This document shows, one piece after another, positions 48,127 through 59,945 of a stretch of DNA of 64,000 bases. Position 1 is the stretch's first letter. Each line of letters begins with the position of its first letter. Under the pieces are notes generated by a model. The model worked only from the letters and a program-made list of their open reading frames with translations. It was not told where the DNA came from and searched no databases. The stretch comes from Aphelenchoides besseyi. Lineage: Eukaryota; Nematoda; Chromadorea; Rhabditida; Aphelenchoididae. Made by a program: the position numbers and the translations under genes. The stretch spans positions 7,998,001 through 8,062,000 of the forward strand of contig JAMPIQ010000002.1 in the NCBI GenBank assembly GCA_024699855.1, read 5' to 3'.

Positions 48127-51100
48127 ATGCGTTTCAAAGGGGGTCGTTTAATTGGAACGACAGTTCAACTGCTCTGTTTTTTGCTTCTGATCGTTGGTGT
48201 TAATGGGAATGTGAAGTTGGTCAGCGGCTTTCGATCGAAAACTCCAATCAACAACGTTCTGATTGTCAACGATAAGGTCAGTGTTGTCGTTGGTAAATGA
48301 AAATCATTTGCTGGCTTCAGATTTACATTTCCGCTGTTAATTCGCTGTATCGTTTGAATGCAACAGATCTCAACATTGTTGCTCATACAACCACCGGCCC
48401 GGTTCTCGATTCACCGCAATGCAGTCCCGATCTCAGCACGTGTATTGGAAATCGGGATTCGATTCGAGAGACGGACAACGTAAACAAAATTCTCGAGTTG
48501 TTTCCACGAAAAGATCAACTTTTGGTTTGTGGATCAGTACGACAGGGATCTTGCGAGTGGCGCGAAACTTCGACTCTACGCATTGTCTCGGAAAGCGATG
48601 GTTCGACAGTTCCCGTTGCTGCCAACTCGCCCGATGCATCTACTGTCGCTTCGTGGTTTGCTGAGCAGCCTCACGGCGAAGAAAATCTCTACGTTGCCTC
48701 GAGCTACGGCGCGGACTCTCCATATCGAGAAGCATTTCCAGCGATTGCAACTCGTTCATTGCCGTCGCTTTTGCCTCTAAACTCCGGCTCAATTGACGGT
48801 GAAGCGGCGGTGGTGGTGCGAGCGGAGTTTCGGTCGAGATTCCGAGTTCGCTACGTGAGCACCTTCCAAGACGAACATTACGTCTATTGGGCTGCCGTTC
48901 AGAATCGCGATATCAAGGGCACTAGCCTGACTAATCCACAGGTCTCACGATTGATTCGTGTCTGTCGAAACGATGACAAGTGAGTTGAATTGCGCAATTG
49001 GGTTGATAAGACCGTGCAGATGGCTCCCGCAGTTTTATCTTCATTTTGCTCGTAATCTCGAGTAATTTTATGTCTTTCGACTGTTTGGTCCTTCCAATTT
49101 GAGGTCACGACCAAAAACATCATTAGGAAGACGTCGGAAACTGCGCGCGTCCAAATTGCGCAACTTGTTTTTGCGTTCGTTGAAAATAATCGGGAATGTT
49201 TAGATACATTTCGTACAGTGAAATTGAGATCCAATGCAGAGGCGAAGATAACACAAATTACAACGTTTTGAGGGACTTGAAGAAGGTCGGAACCAATTTG
49301 ATCGCCGTCTTCAACGACGCCAACGGTCGAAATTCGGCGATTTGTGTGTTTGCGATGCCGAAGATTCGTCTCACTTTCTGGTACAACATCGATCGCTGTT
49401 GGGGTGGAACCGATTCGATTGGATTGGCGCACATTGGCCGGGACTCGAAATGCATAAATGTGAGTTGGCAAACTTTCATGTGCACCTGTTACAAGACAAA
49501 AGAGACGCGTAATTGCAAATTATGCCAATCTCTGGTCCTCTCATTGTTCTCAAATTCCCCGCAGATGTTTGCGCCGATTGTTCTTCCGATTTTATTGCCG
49601 ACAATCACGAAAGGGACCAAACTAAGAAATCAGTTTCAGAAATCTCGATTGGCACTCTCAGAAGACACGTGTCTTCTCGGTGTTGGCGGAACCATCGAAG
49701 CAAGTGAAATGGCCGCTGCCCACTATTCCGAACGGGTATTAACTGCGATTGCCGGTCGAAACGTTCACGGACACGATCTGGTTGTTGCGGGATCATCGAC
49801 AGGCGAAATCCTTCAGGTTCGTCTTCCATGGCATTCAATTGACCGCAATCTTTTATCATGTTTTTGCTTTCCACTCAATTTCCCTCTGTCCAATTTAACA
49901 CAAAAGTTAATTAATCAACCGGACGGAGCTTCGGCCTCCTGCACGCCAATCCATCACTCTTCACACTTGTTCGCCGTTGGATTCGTTTGTTTAAACGTTG
50001 ATTTAGCGCCTTCGACCTCCGAGTCTCATTGTCAGCTAAACGACAATTTGATTTATGACCACAGGCACACCAACTGGCGAACAAAAACCTTCGATTTTAC
50101 GCGCAATTAAAAAATTAAATTAACAAACACTTCGACTTTGTCACGAAAAGTCCATCGATTGATATCCGCATATTTAACCGAATTGGTGTAATTCGCGGCT
50201 CAGCTTCTGGCAGGTGAACTGCACGATATTCGGGGATTAGCGAAACGGGTGGGAAAGCCGATTGGATTTGTTGACTCACGATGGAAAACGGCAATTAAAC
50301 GAAATGCGCCAAATCGTTCGGTTTCGAAATAAGCTTTGAATTTACAGATGGAGCTTCTTGGTGATCACAACAAGCGCCTGGAACAATACGACGACTTCAT
50401 CACGGGACCCGACGCTGTGGAGAGAATTCAGTTTATGAACGACGAGCAGTTTTTGGTCACAAGTGGAAATGAGGTGAGTAATCTGTTTGATTTGCCGTGA
50501 CCGTAACCCCAACGGCTATAAAATTGAATTGTCGAGGGTCAAGTAAACACTGGAAGGCGGAAATATCAGAAAGACGTCCGTTACGCAAACAATTTCGAGT
50601 TGAAAGAGAATTCGATGTTGTGTTTAAGCGAACAAATTTGCGGTTTAAATTCCGGTCAAAAGCGGCAGTTTGTTTAGCGACGTGAAATTCGATTCGACAA
50701 CCGTTTTAGGTCGCGACACTTTGCATTCAACAAGTCGAAGGTCTAACGGGGAGATTAATCGAAAGAAACTCGAAATTGAATCTGATTGGCAGTCTGCTCG
50801 TTGCACTTATTAATCCGGGGATGTTTATTCGAATTGTTGTCGGAATCGCGCTCCGTTTGCTCTGCGGTGTACAGGTGCTGCAACGACTCCCGACCTTCTA
50901 ATTGGACCGCAGAGAATTAGAGCCAGACGGCGCATTCGTGGATTTACGATTCCGGAGCGTGTGAAACGGAAAAACAAATCCGCCATCAAGATTTTCGGTT
51001 TCGATGAGCGTTAATGGTCGCGCACTTATTCGCGCATTGCTCAAACGTCTTGTGTTTGTCCATTAGCGCCGCAGAAAGTGTCCATTAGAGGAGTTGGTGG

Positions 51101-54100
51101 TTATTTCCGCCACTTCAAGGATCTTCACCTCATTAAAAACTTCGACGAGGATTAGATTCGTTACGATGGGGGACGAATTTTGAAAGTAACTTGCCACAAG
51201 GTCTGAAGATCGAACAAGCACTTAAATCTGATACTGTAGAGAAATAGGGATCATTAAACAGAAACTTAAAAGCCTTTTGTTTTTCCTGCCGTTCACAACA
51301 TCGAACATAAATCTGCAGTAGTGAAGGTCGTAAAATCCGAATGAGCTGCTCCGATTCCACTTCTTATCAGCACGTTAAACAGCGGGAAATGGGAATCCGG
51401 TGAAGTCGTTTGGTGAACTTTGCACAAACGATTATTAGCATATTTGGGTTACAAAAAGTGTCGTAAATTACACCAAACATCCCGCTGTGTGTCGAATACA
51501 AAAGACGAACCGAACGGCTTTTGTTTGCCCAGTCGGCAGTTGGCGCTTTGATTTGACCGACTTATCAGGAATCTCACGAGCAAAACCGATTGACCGATCA
51601 AACGAACTGATTAGCAGAAATCTGTTGAGTGAAACAAAATTTCAGGTTCTCGCTTATCGTATCTCCGTATGTCCATCAAAAGCCGATTGTTCGCGCTGTG
51701 TCGACGTTCGAGACCCGCTCTGTGGTTTCTGTTTGTCTGAAGGACGATGTACCGCTCAAATCACTTGTCAATCGCCGATCGTCCGTCAATGTCCCAAATC
51801 TTCTGGCAATCCAACGCCTTCGAATTCATCGTTGGCATCGAATGAGGGATCAGTGTTTGTTCCCGTCGAAAATCTTCCCGAACCGGAGACTTCAAAACCC
51901 TACGAATGCTACTTTGGCGCATTCAAATCAGAAGCCAAATGGACGTCATCGGGAATTCGATGCCAACTGCCGGATCAACGACCACAACTCTCAATTCACC
52001 AAGATAGTGCGGTCGTTTTGTTGTCGGTTCGCTCCTCTGGAGCATCGCATTACGATCTCGTGAAACAAAACTTTACGTTTTTTGATTGTTCGGTTCATTC
52101 GATGTAAGTGCCGAAGATTGATCTTAAAATCGAATTTTTTCAGATGTTCCAAATGCGCTCAATCTTCGTGGCCCTGTGGTTGGTGTGCTGCAGAACGACG
52201 ATGTGTTTCCAGCGAACGAATTTGCGGAGATTCGCCGTTGGCTACAGAAGATCGTGAGTGTGCGCGAATTGAGATCTCGGCTGCTGCTCCACTTCTTGTT
52301 TCCGATGGAACCAATTCGTCTCTATCTTTCTCTGTGGCTAATATGATTAATCGAAGAGGAGAGAAATTGGAATGCTCGATTGGCGAAGTTTCGTCTCATC
52401 CAACCACTTCTGGACGTCAAGTCGTTAGCGCACGTTTTGTTTCTGATTCAAAGATTCAATGTGATCCCACGGTCTTTCACTACAATCGATCGGATGTTTC
52501 AAAATCAAATTTCACTTTGGAACTTCTTCAAAACTCCGAACTCATCGACCAAGTGCCGGTGAACATCGAAGAGATTTCTTGTTATAATTCGAGTTTTCAG
52601 GTCTCTGTATACAAATGTGAAGCGATGGCAACAGATTGTTCTCAGTGTATTGGTTTGGACGCACAATTTCATTGCTCATGGTGTGGTGGTGCTTGTCGAT
52701 TTCACGAGAAATGTCCGTTGCGTTCCCATCGCCAGAAGTCGGAATCGATTTGCACTGAACCATTCATTCAATCGGTGAGTATAAGCAGTGGTCTTAAACT
52801 TACTGGTTGGTCGTTTAGTTTTCTCCAACTTCTGGACCTCTTGAAGGAGGTACACGAATTGAAATTCGAGGACGTGATTTGGGATCAAGACTGCGCGATG
52901 TTCGTGATCGAGTGCTTGTTGCGGGAGTTAAATGCCGAGTTGTCGATTATGAGATTTCTGTTCGGTTAGTTCTACAAATTTTACTGATACTTGAATTTAA
53001 TTATTAGAATTGGATGTATTCTGGAATCCGGAAAAGGCTCAGGTCCCGTCAGAATCACTATTGGCCAATCGGGTCAACAGATCGTCGAATCGACCGATCA
53101 CTTTCATTTTCGAGAGCCTATGGTGCAGTCGTTCTATCCACGGTTTGGACCGAAAAGTGGTGGAACAGTGTTGACGTTGAAAGGCGAAAATTTGGATGTT
53201 GGAGCAAATGCTACGGTTTGGCTGGACGAAATGGAATGTAAATTAATTGACGAAAAGCCGCGACAATCGAATGAACTGAAATGTGAAACAGCACGATCCG
53301 ATGGTCCAAAGCAAATTAAAGCCATTAGACTGCAAATTGACGACACAACTCGTGTATTGAATTCGCACTTCGACTATCGATCTGATCCTTCAATCGAATC
53401 AATATCTCCATTAGTGAGCATCGAGAGTGGTGGTCGACGGCTTATTGTTGAAGTAAAAAGAAATAAGACGCATAGGAAAATATTGTTCTTCGATTGCAGG
53501 GTTTGAACTTAGATTCAATTCTTACGGCTCGTTTGTTTCTGTTTTCGGATGTCGATTCAGAATTCGCAAGTTTGGTTTCTGAAGCCGGAAATTGCGACAT
53601 TCTTAATTCTACGCAAATGACTTGCGATTCTCCACGACTTATTCGCTCGTTGGTTAACGCTGCTGGAGCTGGACGTCACGGCGCAACGTTCAATCGCTTT
53701 CCCGTCGGATTCACAATGGACGCTGTGGAAAATGTGAGGAACTTGGGACGTCGAATGCAAATGACCGTTGTTCCTGACCCGCAATTCAAACCCTTCAATG
53801 GCGTACGAACGTTGTCTTTGGGCCAACCGCTCGTAATTGAGGGACAGAAATTGGAACTAGCAGCAACTCCTCTTGAATTTAATGTAAATTTTAACATAAC
53901 AAGCGAAACAAGTTAAGAATTTTAGGTTACAATAGGAACAGTCCAATGTCCGGTTATTGTTCTGGAGCCTCATCAACTTGTCTGTCGAACTCCCGATGTG
54001 ATTCCGCCGTCAACTGATGATTTTGGTCGTGAACTGAAGGACGGAAGAGCGTTGGTTGTAGTTCGAGTTGGTGGTGTTCGCTCTGAAATTGGACCATTGG

Positions 54101-56544
54101 AATTTGCTGATTCGGCGAATATTCAATCCTCGGCGTTTGTTCGCACAAATCTTCTGCGTTTTATCATCGCAACAATCTTCGCCTTCGGTTTCTTGGCTGC
54201 TGGCTGCATTCTCCTTTATTGTTTATGGCAACGTCGTAGCACGGAACATGAGCGTGTTTACAAGCGAATTCAACAGCAAATGGAACAAATGGAATACAAC
54301 GTACGAAATGAGTGTCGAGAAGCATTTTCGTAGGTTGTTTTCGTTCCGACTAACAACCGATCTTATTTAAGTGAACTTCAAACGGACATCATGGGCGATT
54401 TATCGGCGTCAATGGACGACTTAGGAGTCCCACTTCATGATCGCAATGAATTCATTGGTCGCCTATTGTTTCGTGAAAGTCTGGACTCAGCAATATTAAA
54501 TGGCTACGGAACAACGGGAACTTACACAACGTAAGTTTGTTAAATTCTCAATGAGATTAATTCACAACGATTAGGCGTTTGCCAATGGCGATCATTCAGT
54601 TTGAATCGTTGCTTTTCTGCCGTCAATTCGTTTTCGTTTTGGTGCGAATGGTTGAGAACAATCCGGCGGTTAGTGCGGCTGAGCGTTGCACGTTGAGTTC
54701 GCTGTTAATGTCGGCTTTATCAAAAGATATGGCTTATTGTACGGAAGTGATGTTTTCGCTCTTGGCATCGCACATTCAATCCGTTTCGCAATCTCGAAAT
54801 GCCGCCGCTTTGTTGTTTCGTCGATCCGATAGTTTGATTGAAAAGATGTTCCAACAATGGTTGAGCTTTGTTATGCATCCCGCTTTGATGGAACCCAATG
54901 GACCGGCACGTCAATTCTTTCTTCTCTACAAGGCCTTGAAGTACCAATCAGAGAAGGGACCGGTTGACTTCTGCACTGGAAATGCTCGATACACACTTTC
55001 CGAACAGAAGCTCTTAAGAGAATCTGTTGAATGTTCACCTATCGTTCTAATGATACTTCCGGTTGCTGGTTTTGATCAGTCGCCAATTCCATTGCGTGTT
55101 CTCGAATGTGATACCATTTCACAAATCAAAAGCAAATTACTCGACATTTTGTATCGAAACATTCCATTTTCCAAACGAATGACTGTTGATCAATTCGACT
55201 TAGGTGAGTTCATACAAGTCGATGATTTTAAGTTTGTGTTTTTCAGAATGGCGATGTCCGAGACGCGGAAACATTTTGTTGTTGGACGACGATCAACCGC
55301 AACTTAAAGGTGTCAAAAAACTGCACACAATTCGCTACTACGGTTTGCAATCGAACTCCGTTCTTACAATGCAACAACGTGGACAACATTCTTTTACGTT
55401 CCGCAGTGAATCTGGTGGTTCAAGTGATACGACTTGTTCTGCGTGGAGTTCGACTCATCTGATCGATTCGAACGGTTTGCCGGTTTCGCCATTAGGCTCT
55501 TCATGTCATCCCACTCTTCCACCACTGCCGTCCAATCATCCGCAGTCAATTCAGTATTTCCATCTTGTGCCTCCGCAATCTGGAACTCTGCACACCATCC
55601 AAAAACACACGAACACACTGCTAGCGTTGGATAAACGAAATCGAAAGAAACAGCACGTACTTAAACGTCACAATAGTCAACAACGTTTGTTTGCCGAAGA
55701 TTGTACAACAACGAAAAACATCCCCGAAGTGTTTTTGACGCGATTAGTCATGTGGTAAGTGTAATGCATTTTGAGTAGTAATCACTTCGTTCTATTTAGC
55801 AAAGGGACAGTTCAACAGTACATCGACGCATTCTTCGACGCTATTACTTTTGCTTCGTCGAATACCAACGAAATTCCCGTAGTTTTGAAATATGTTCTTG
55901 ACTTTTTGGATCAGGAAGCTGCACGAAATAACGTAATTTGACAATCACTTAACTTTACCCATAAATGCACTTTAGATTACTGATCCAGACATCGTCCATG
56001 CGTGGAAGACCAACGCGTATGTTTTGCGTTTTTGGATGCAACTGCTTCACAACTCCGATTGTTTGTTTGATATTCAACGACAAGCGTCCATTGATGCTTC
56101 GCTTACTGTAATTGGGCAAACGATGGTCGATGCTTTCAGTCGTACGGATTTGCCGTTGAATAAAGACAGTCCGTCAAGCAAACTGCTTTTTGCCAAAGAC
56201 ATCGCTCGATATCGACCTGTCGCGACGCGAATGTTCTCACGAATTCGACAGCATCCATCGGTCGATGACGATAAGTTCTACGAGTACGTCCGCTCATTGT
56301 CAAATGTAAGCCGGAAATCAAGGTTAGAAAACTTATTTGTTTGTTCCAGACCTCAGGAGTTAGCACTCATATTGCAACAACCGAACTTCTAAACTGGTCG
56401 AAAGCGAATATTCTACGGTTATCAGATATGCTGGATGATGATCCTACGGCTGTGAAGTTACGATTGGGAGGTCGTTTCGAAGAAGCAGTTCGATGTTCTT
56501 TGACACCCAGTGAACCGGACCACGTCTACGCAACGTTGCAATAG
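48127..56544 (+). CDS. Plexin (semaphorin receptor), A/B-like, full length
   Basis: Single-pass receptor for semaphorins that signals through a cytoplasmic RapGAP domain; used in axon guidance and epidermal cell contacts. Seventeen exons total 5,865 nt in frame (1,954 residues), the normal plexin size. Signal peptide at about 1-27, then a sema domain to about 475. Three PSI cysteine modules follow (CSRCVDVRDPLCGFC, CSKCAQSSWPCGWC, CSQCIGLDAQFHCSWC), interleaved with IPT/TIG domains (FSPTSGPLEGGT, FYPRFGPKSGGT, ISPLVSIESGGR). The transmembrane helix is at about 1243-1265. The GAP domain has LLFRRSDSLIEKMFQQW with both catalytic arginines, KGPVDFCTGNARYTLSE, DSPSSKLLFAKDI and a later Arg in RYRPVATRMF. 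A Rho-binding insert (PIPLRVLECDTISQIKSKLLD) lies between. Exon edges: 48127-48276, 48321-48979, 49204-49459, 49565-49816, 50348-50473, 51646-52103, 52144-52774, 52819-52964, 53008-53452, 53500-53883, 53926-54329, 54372-54530, 54575-55203, 55247-55754, 55800-55932, 55976-56305, 56350-56544. An in-frame ATG also lies at 48091. Confidence 0.96.
50474..51645 (+). other. Large intron of the plexin gene
   Basis: A 1.17-kb intron in the sema-domain part of the gene, while the introns after 52.1 kb are about 36-55 nt. Bounded by GTGAGT and TTTCAG. No coding signal or mobile element recognised; possibly regulatory. Confidence 0.6.
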
Positions 56545-57860
56545 TTTTCTGTGTGCACTCAAAATAGTTCTTTCTTTTCACAATTGCCATCCAGTACGTA
56601 ATTCGCATATCCGACGTGTTTCCTCTTTTAATCAGATTTCTACCGGGTCGTCTTCTTTCCATCAATTTCATTCAATTGGTCTCCTATCTAATTTATCACA
56701 ATTGAGAGAATTTAGTTCTCTGCAAAGTTTTAATTTTTCATTCTTCCGAGTGCTCTTTTGGTATTCACAATCGACTGTGTTTCAGTTTAATAAACTGGAG
56801 ATTTTAAAGCTTCCGACAAACTTATCGTTCGAATGAAATCTTTCAACTTACAGCGAAGTTGTTATTGAGCAAAGTGATCGCCGTTCTATCGCCTATTTGG
56901 ATGTTGATGAGGGAAATCAACGTTTTTGAAGCCAACCAAATTCTGCTAAATCGACCTCATGTGTTGATTGAGATCAAACGAGATGTCAACACATGAGTTC
57001 GATTGACATCCTTCTTTTGATCAGATGCCAGTCTCCGTTAAACACCTGATTTACAACATGCAAGTGATTAGAAATATTCGTGTAGACTTCCAAGCAAAGG
57101 AACGCGCTCATTGGCTCCCTGTCTTTCTTTTGGAAAGAACGCACGGACTGTTTTCTTGAGAAGATAAGAAGTCAGAGAACAAGTTGGAGATCACTTGCTC
57201 TTTTCTTCTCTCGCTCTGCTCGCAACCCACTGGTCAGTCGGGGCTTTGATTGAGCGGCTTCTTTAAAAACAACATGCTTCCGGCTTCTTGTGTCTACTTG
57301 TAATGTGTCTCTTGTACAGGAGTGCTTTCGACTAGACCTGAAGGAAAACTGTAAACCCTCTAAAGTTATTCCACGTGCTTCGGTACCCAGGATATCAACA
57401 GGAGTCTCGGTCGGTCCCGGCGTAACTGTGCTTCGGCGCAGATGGTAATCCGGGTTGGTGATCGTCTGAGAATTCTGTCGAGTATGTTGGCTGCTAGGAA
57501 GATTCTGGTTAACTTTTTGTCCATTCAGTTAATAGCAACATTTTCGCTCGAATTTGCATATTTTGGTAAACAATCAAATTGCAAAATCAATCGGTTTCTT
57601 ATCAAACCAAGTTCTCCAAAACTTCTCATTCGTTTGTTGTACTCGAAATTAGTGACTTTGTTTCTCTGCAATCGATGAAATGAGCTCCGGATTTCTGTTT
57701 GCGTTGATGTTTGGTATTTGAAATGGCATTGCGGGGGTTGTCGATGGAACGAGGACTTGAGTTCATCGTTTTTTTTTATGCTGATTACATGTCAATTTGA
57801 TTTAACGGCGTTGAAAACTGAACAAACAATTAAAACTCTTGAACCGGAGACTCCAATGAG
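56545..57860. other. Intergenic region downstream of plexin
   Basis: Begins with the plexin 3' UTR (AATAAA-like site near 56789). Contains a near-perfect hairpin at 56949-57004 and a stretch at about 57.1-57.45 kb with LTR-like features that I could not confirm. No convincing exon. Confidence 0.4.
56949..57004. repeat. Near-perfect 19-bp inverted repeat with 18-base loop
   Basis: The left arm 56949-56967 and right arm 56986-57004 are reverse complements at 18 of 19 positions; the core is CTCATGTGTTGA against TCAACACATGAG. The loop is 56968-56985. It lies about 400 bases after the plexin stop codon. Could be an RNA hairpin, a protein-binding palindrome or a relic of a mobile element. Confidence 0.75.
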
Positions 57861-57872
57861 TACACGTGTTTG

Positions 57873-58515
57873 TTGCTACAAAACTTACAGCGACTAAACA
57901 GAGAACGCGGAAGTCCACGACGACCAACTGAAGGTTTCAAACCCACTGGTTTCGACAGTGAAACAAATGCGCAGCCTCATACTTCGCTTAATGAGCAATT
58001 TCGAACGCATCGGCCGACTTCAATGCGAAATCTAAGGTTACAAGCAAACTGTAGGGAAACATCTTTTCGTTTGTTTGTTTCTTTTGATTGTTGCAAGTTA
58101 AATCTGAGAAGCACAAGAAAGCGGATGGGCGGATTCGTTCTACCGACCTCTGTTTCAATTGAACTGGCCGCACTGGGACATGAACCCGTTGCATTTGCAG
58201 CGATCAGTACAATCCTAACCATTAACTACTCGATTTATTGCCCGAACAGTAGGACGTGCTTTTTGACTCGTCATTCAAACAACGTCCAAAACACGCATTT
58301 TGCGTGACCCGTAGCTTGACGCACAGTGCTCCGCAGCAAAAACTAATTAGACCATCAGAATCCTCTCAACAAGATGAGTTTCATGATATACAGTACGCGA
58401 GAAGCCCCACCGTTGCTGAAGTGAGTTTCCTTGTTAGACGCGCGCCAAAACTCTTTGACTAATCACTTGATGAAACAGAAAGTGTCGTCCGATTCAATGG
58501 TCTTAATTTAATTCC
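57873..58515 (+). CDS. Possible multi-exon gene, disordered Ser/Pro/Gln-rich product (poorly resolved)
   Basis: Two exon-like blocks show coding-like composition. The first (to 58036, donor GTTACA) reads LQRLNRERGSPRRPTEGF and continues polar. The second (about 58252-58421, donor GTGAGT) reads SESSQQDEFHDIQYARSP. After a possible 57-nt intron, a last piece from 58479 adds KVSSDSMVLI and a stop. The phases of the first two blocks do not match directly, so an exon is missing or one call is wrong. No family recognised. Confidence 0.3.
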
Positions 58516-58743
58516 GAGTTTATATCCGATCAGAATCTTTAGACACACAAATTTCGTAAGTTCAAAAATGGCGTCGATTCGGTCTCGAGTTGGAAACGGA
58601 AGGAATGGAAGAGTGGAATTGCGAAGACACTACCGGGTTTGATTAGACCTCGTGGCTTAAAAATCAATTTGTGACTACAATAACCTACGTTTTCTATTAC
58701 AAGAACAAACAGAATGGATTTTACAAGAGAGATCCGCATATGA

Positions 58744-59728
58744 TTAAACTCGTGCTTCGGAGTCCCGTTCCAAGCGAACGGTCATCGATTGAGAAGTTCG
58801 GCACTCGGCGTTCGAAAGTGCTTTTGTTTCTTCCAGTCGATTGCCAATACGTTTCTTTTCGGATTGTAGTTCGGCCATCGATTCTTCCAGACGTTTGATC
58901 TTCTCGCGCATTTCTCCTTCAGTTTCTGCAAAAAATTGATTAGAAACTTGAATTGTCGTTTTTGGTTTTGTTTCATTTGGGACTCTATCAGGTTTCTAGT
59001 AATCCAAAGACCATTCTGCGTTTACTCATTTCTGTTCGAATGCACAGAGAAATTCTCAGGCTAATCACCAGGTTGTTTGCACTCTTGACGTGAACAATTA
59101 GCCTCAATGTTGGTTATCATTGCCACTTTACATTAAAACAGATAACTTTGTTTTGGATGCCAAAAATGGCATTTCAATGTTGTTATGTTGAAAACGCACC
59201 TTTTTTAGAAATCGCAGAATCGAGCGGCGAAATTGGAACCGAAGAAGGTGGCAAGAAAGAGGCGTCGTCGTGATGCAAAATCCCAAGTCGTGCAAAAAAC
59301 TCCTCATCATAACGTGCTCGTTTCAACGATGGCTCCATAATGAAGGGTGGAGGTGATGGCTCTCCTGCTGTAGTTGAAGGCGGTGAGAGTGTGGCGTCAA
59401 AGGAGTGTCGAGCACTTCCCGATTCGTTGCTTCTATTTCCATCGGTTTTCTGTTGTACGGATGCAACTTCAATCACACGTTTGCGGTTTCGTCGATCAGC
59501 TTCGTCGTTGAGTACTTGAGCATAAACATTTGCATGTTTGTCTCGTAGATGACGACCAGCAACGGTTGTTGATGGCGGCCACGTGTATGTGGCTGTGCAG
59601 CCGGGAACTTGGCATCGGTACACGGATTTGTCTCGTTGAACCTCGAAATGCCTCCAAATTGAGTGACGACCGTGAAAACGAGCAGGTTTGTTGGTCGGTA
59701 GAGAATTGGTTTCCGTTGAAATTTCCAC
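58744..59728 (-). CDS. BED-type zinc finger protein with C-terminal coiled coil (5' end unresolved)
   Basis: Probable chromatin or DNA-binding protein. The BED finger is near the N-terminus: HSIWRHF, then CQVPGC, TTVAGRHLRDKH, i.e. the S-x-W-x-x-F lead, a Cys pair and a His pair. A disordered Ser/Pro region with EPSLKRARYDEEFFARLG follows. Exon 1 ends at 59200 (donor GTGCGT) and joins exon 2 (58925-58744) in phase to give ETEGEMREKIKRLEESMAEL and further heptads, a coiled coil suited to dimerisation. Many BED proteins derive from hAT transposases, but no transposase core is seen here. The frame is open beyond 59728 with no ATG; upstream DNA is part of a tandem duplication, so the true start or an upstream exon is unknown. 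Confidence 0.72.
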
Positions 59729-59945
59729 TTTTGGCCGTCTGTTGAACGGCTCCAGCGGTTGGCGGCATTAACTGCCGCGAAGTGTTGCAGAATGTACGAA
59801 AATGGAAAAAGTGAATGGCCAAGGAAAGACAAAATGAGCAGTTTTGTTGCTCGGTGGAGAATTGGCTTCCATGGGAATTTGCACGTTGGCCGTCTGTTGA
59901 ACGAAGTTTTGGAAAATGTACGAAAATGGATGGCCAAAGAAAGAC
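59675..59945. repeat. Abutting tandem duplication at the 5' edge of the BED gene
   Basis: Copy A (59675-59830) and copy B (59831-59945) share blocks such as TTGGCCGTCTGTTGAACG, TGTACGAAAATGGA and ATGGCCAA(A/G)GAAAGAC in the same order. Copy A carries an extra segment of about 30 bases. The copies touch without a spacer and differ by scattered substitutions, so the event is not recent. Copy A overlaps the coding frame of the BED gene. Confidence 0.7.

Noticed and set aside
57988..58222. Two minus-strand frames under the 57.9-58.5 kb block
   Set aside because: They mirror the plus-strand exon-like blocks and have no splice sites of their own.
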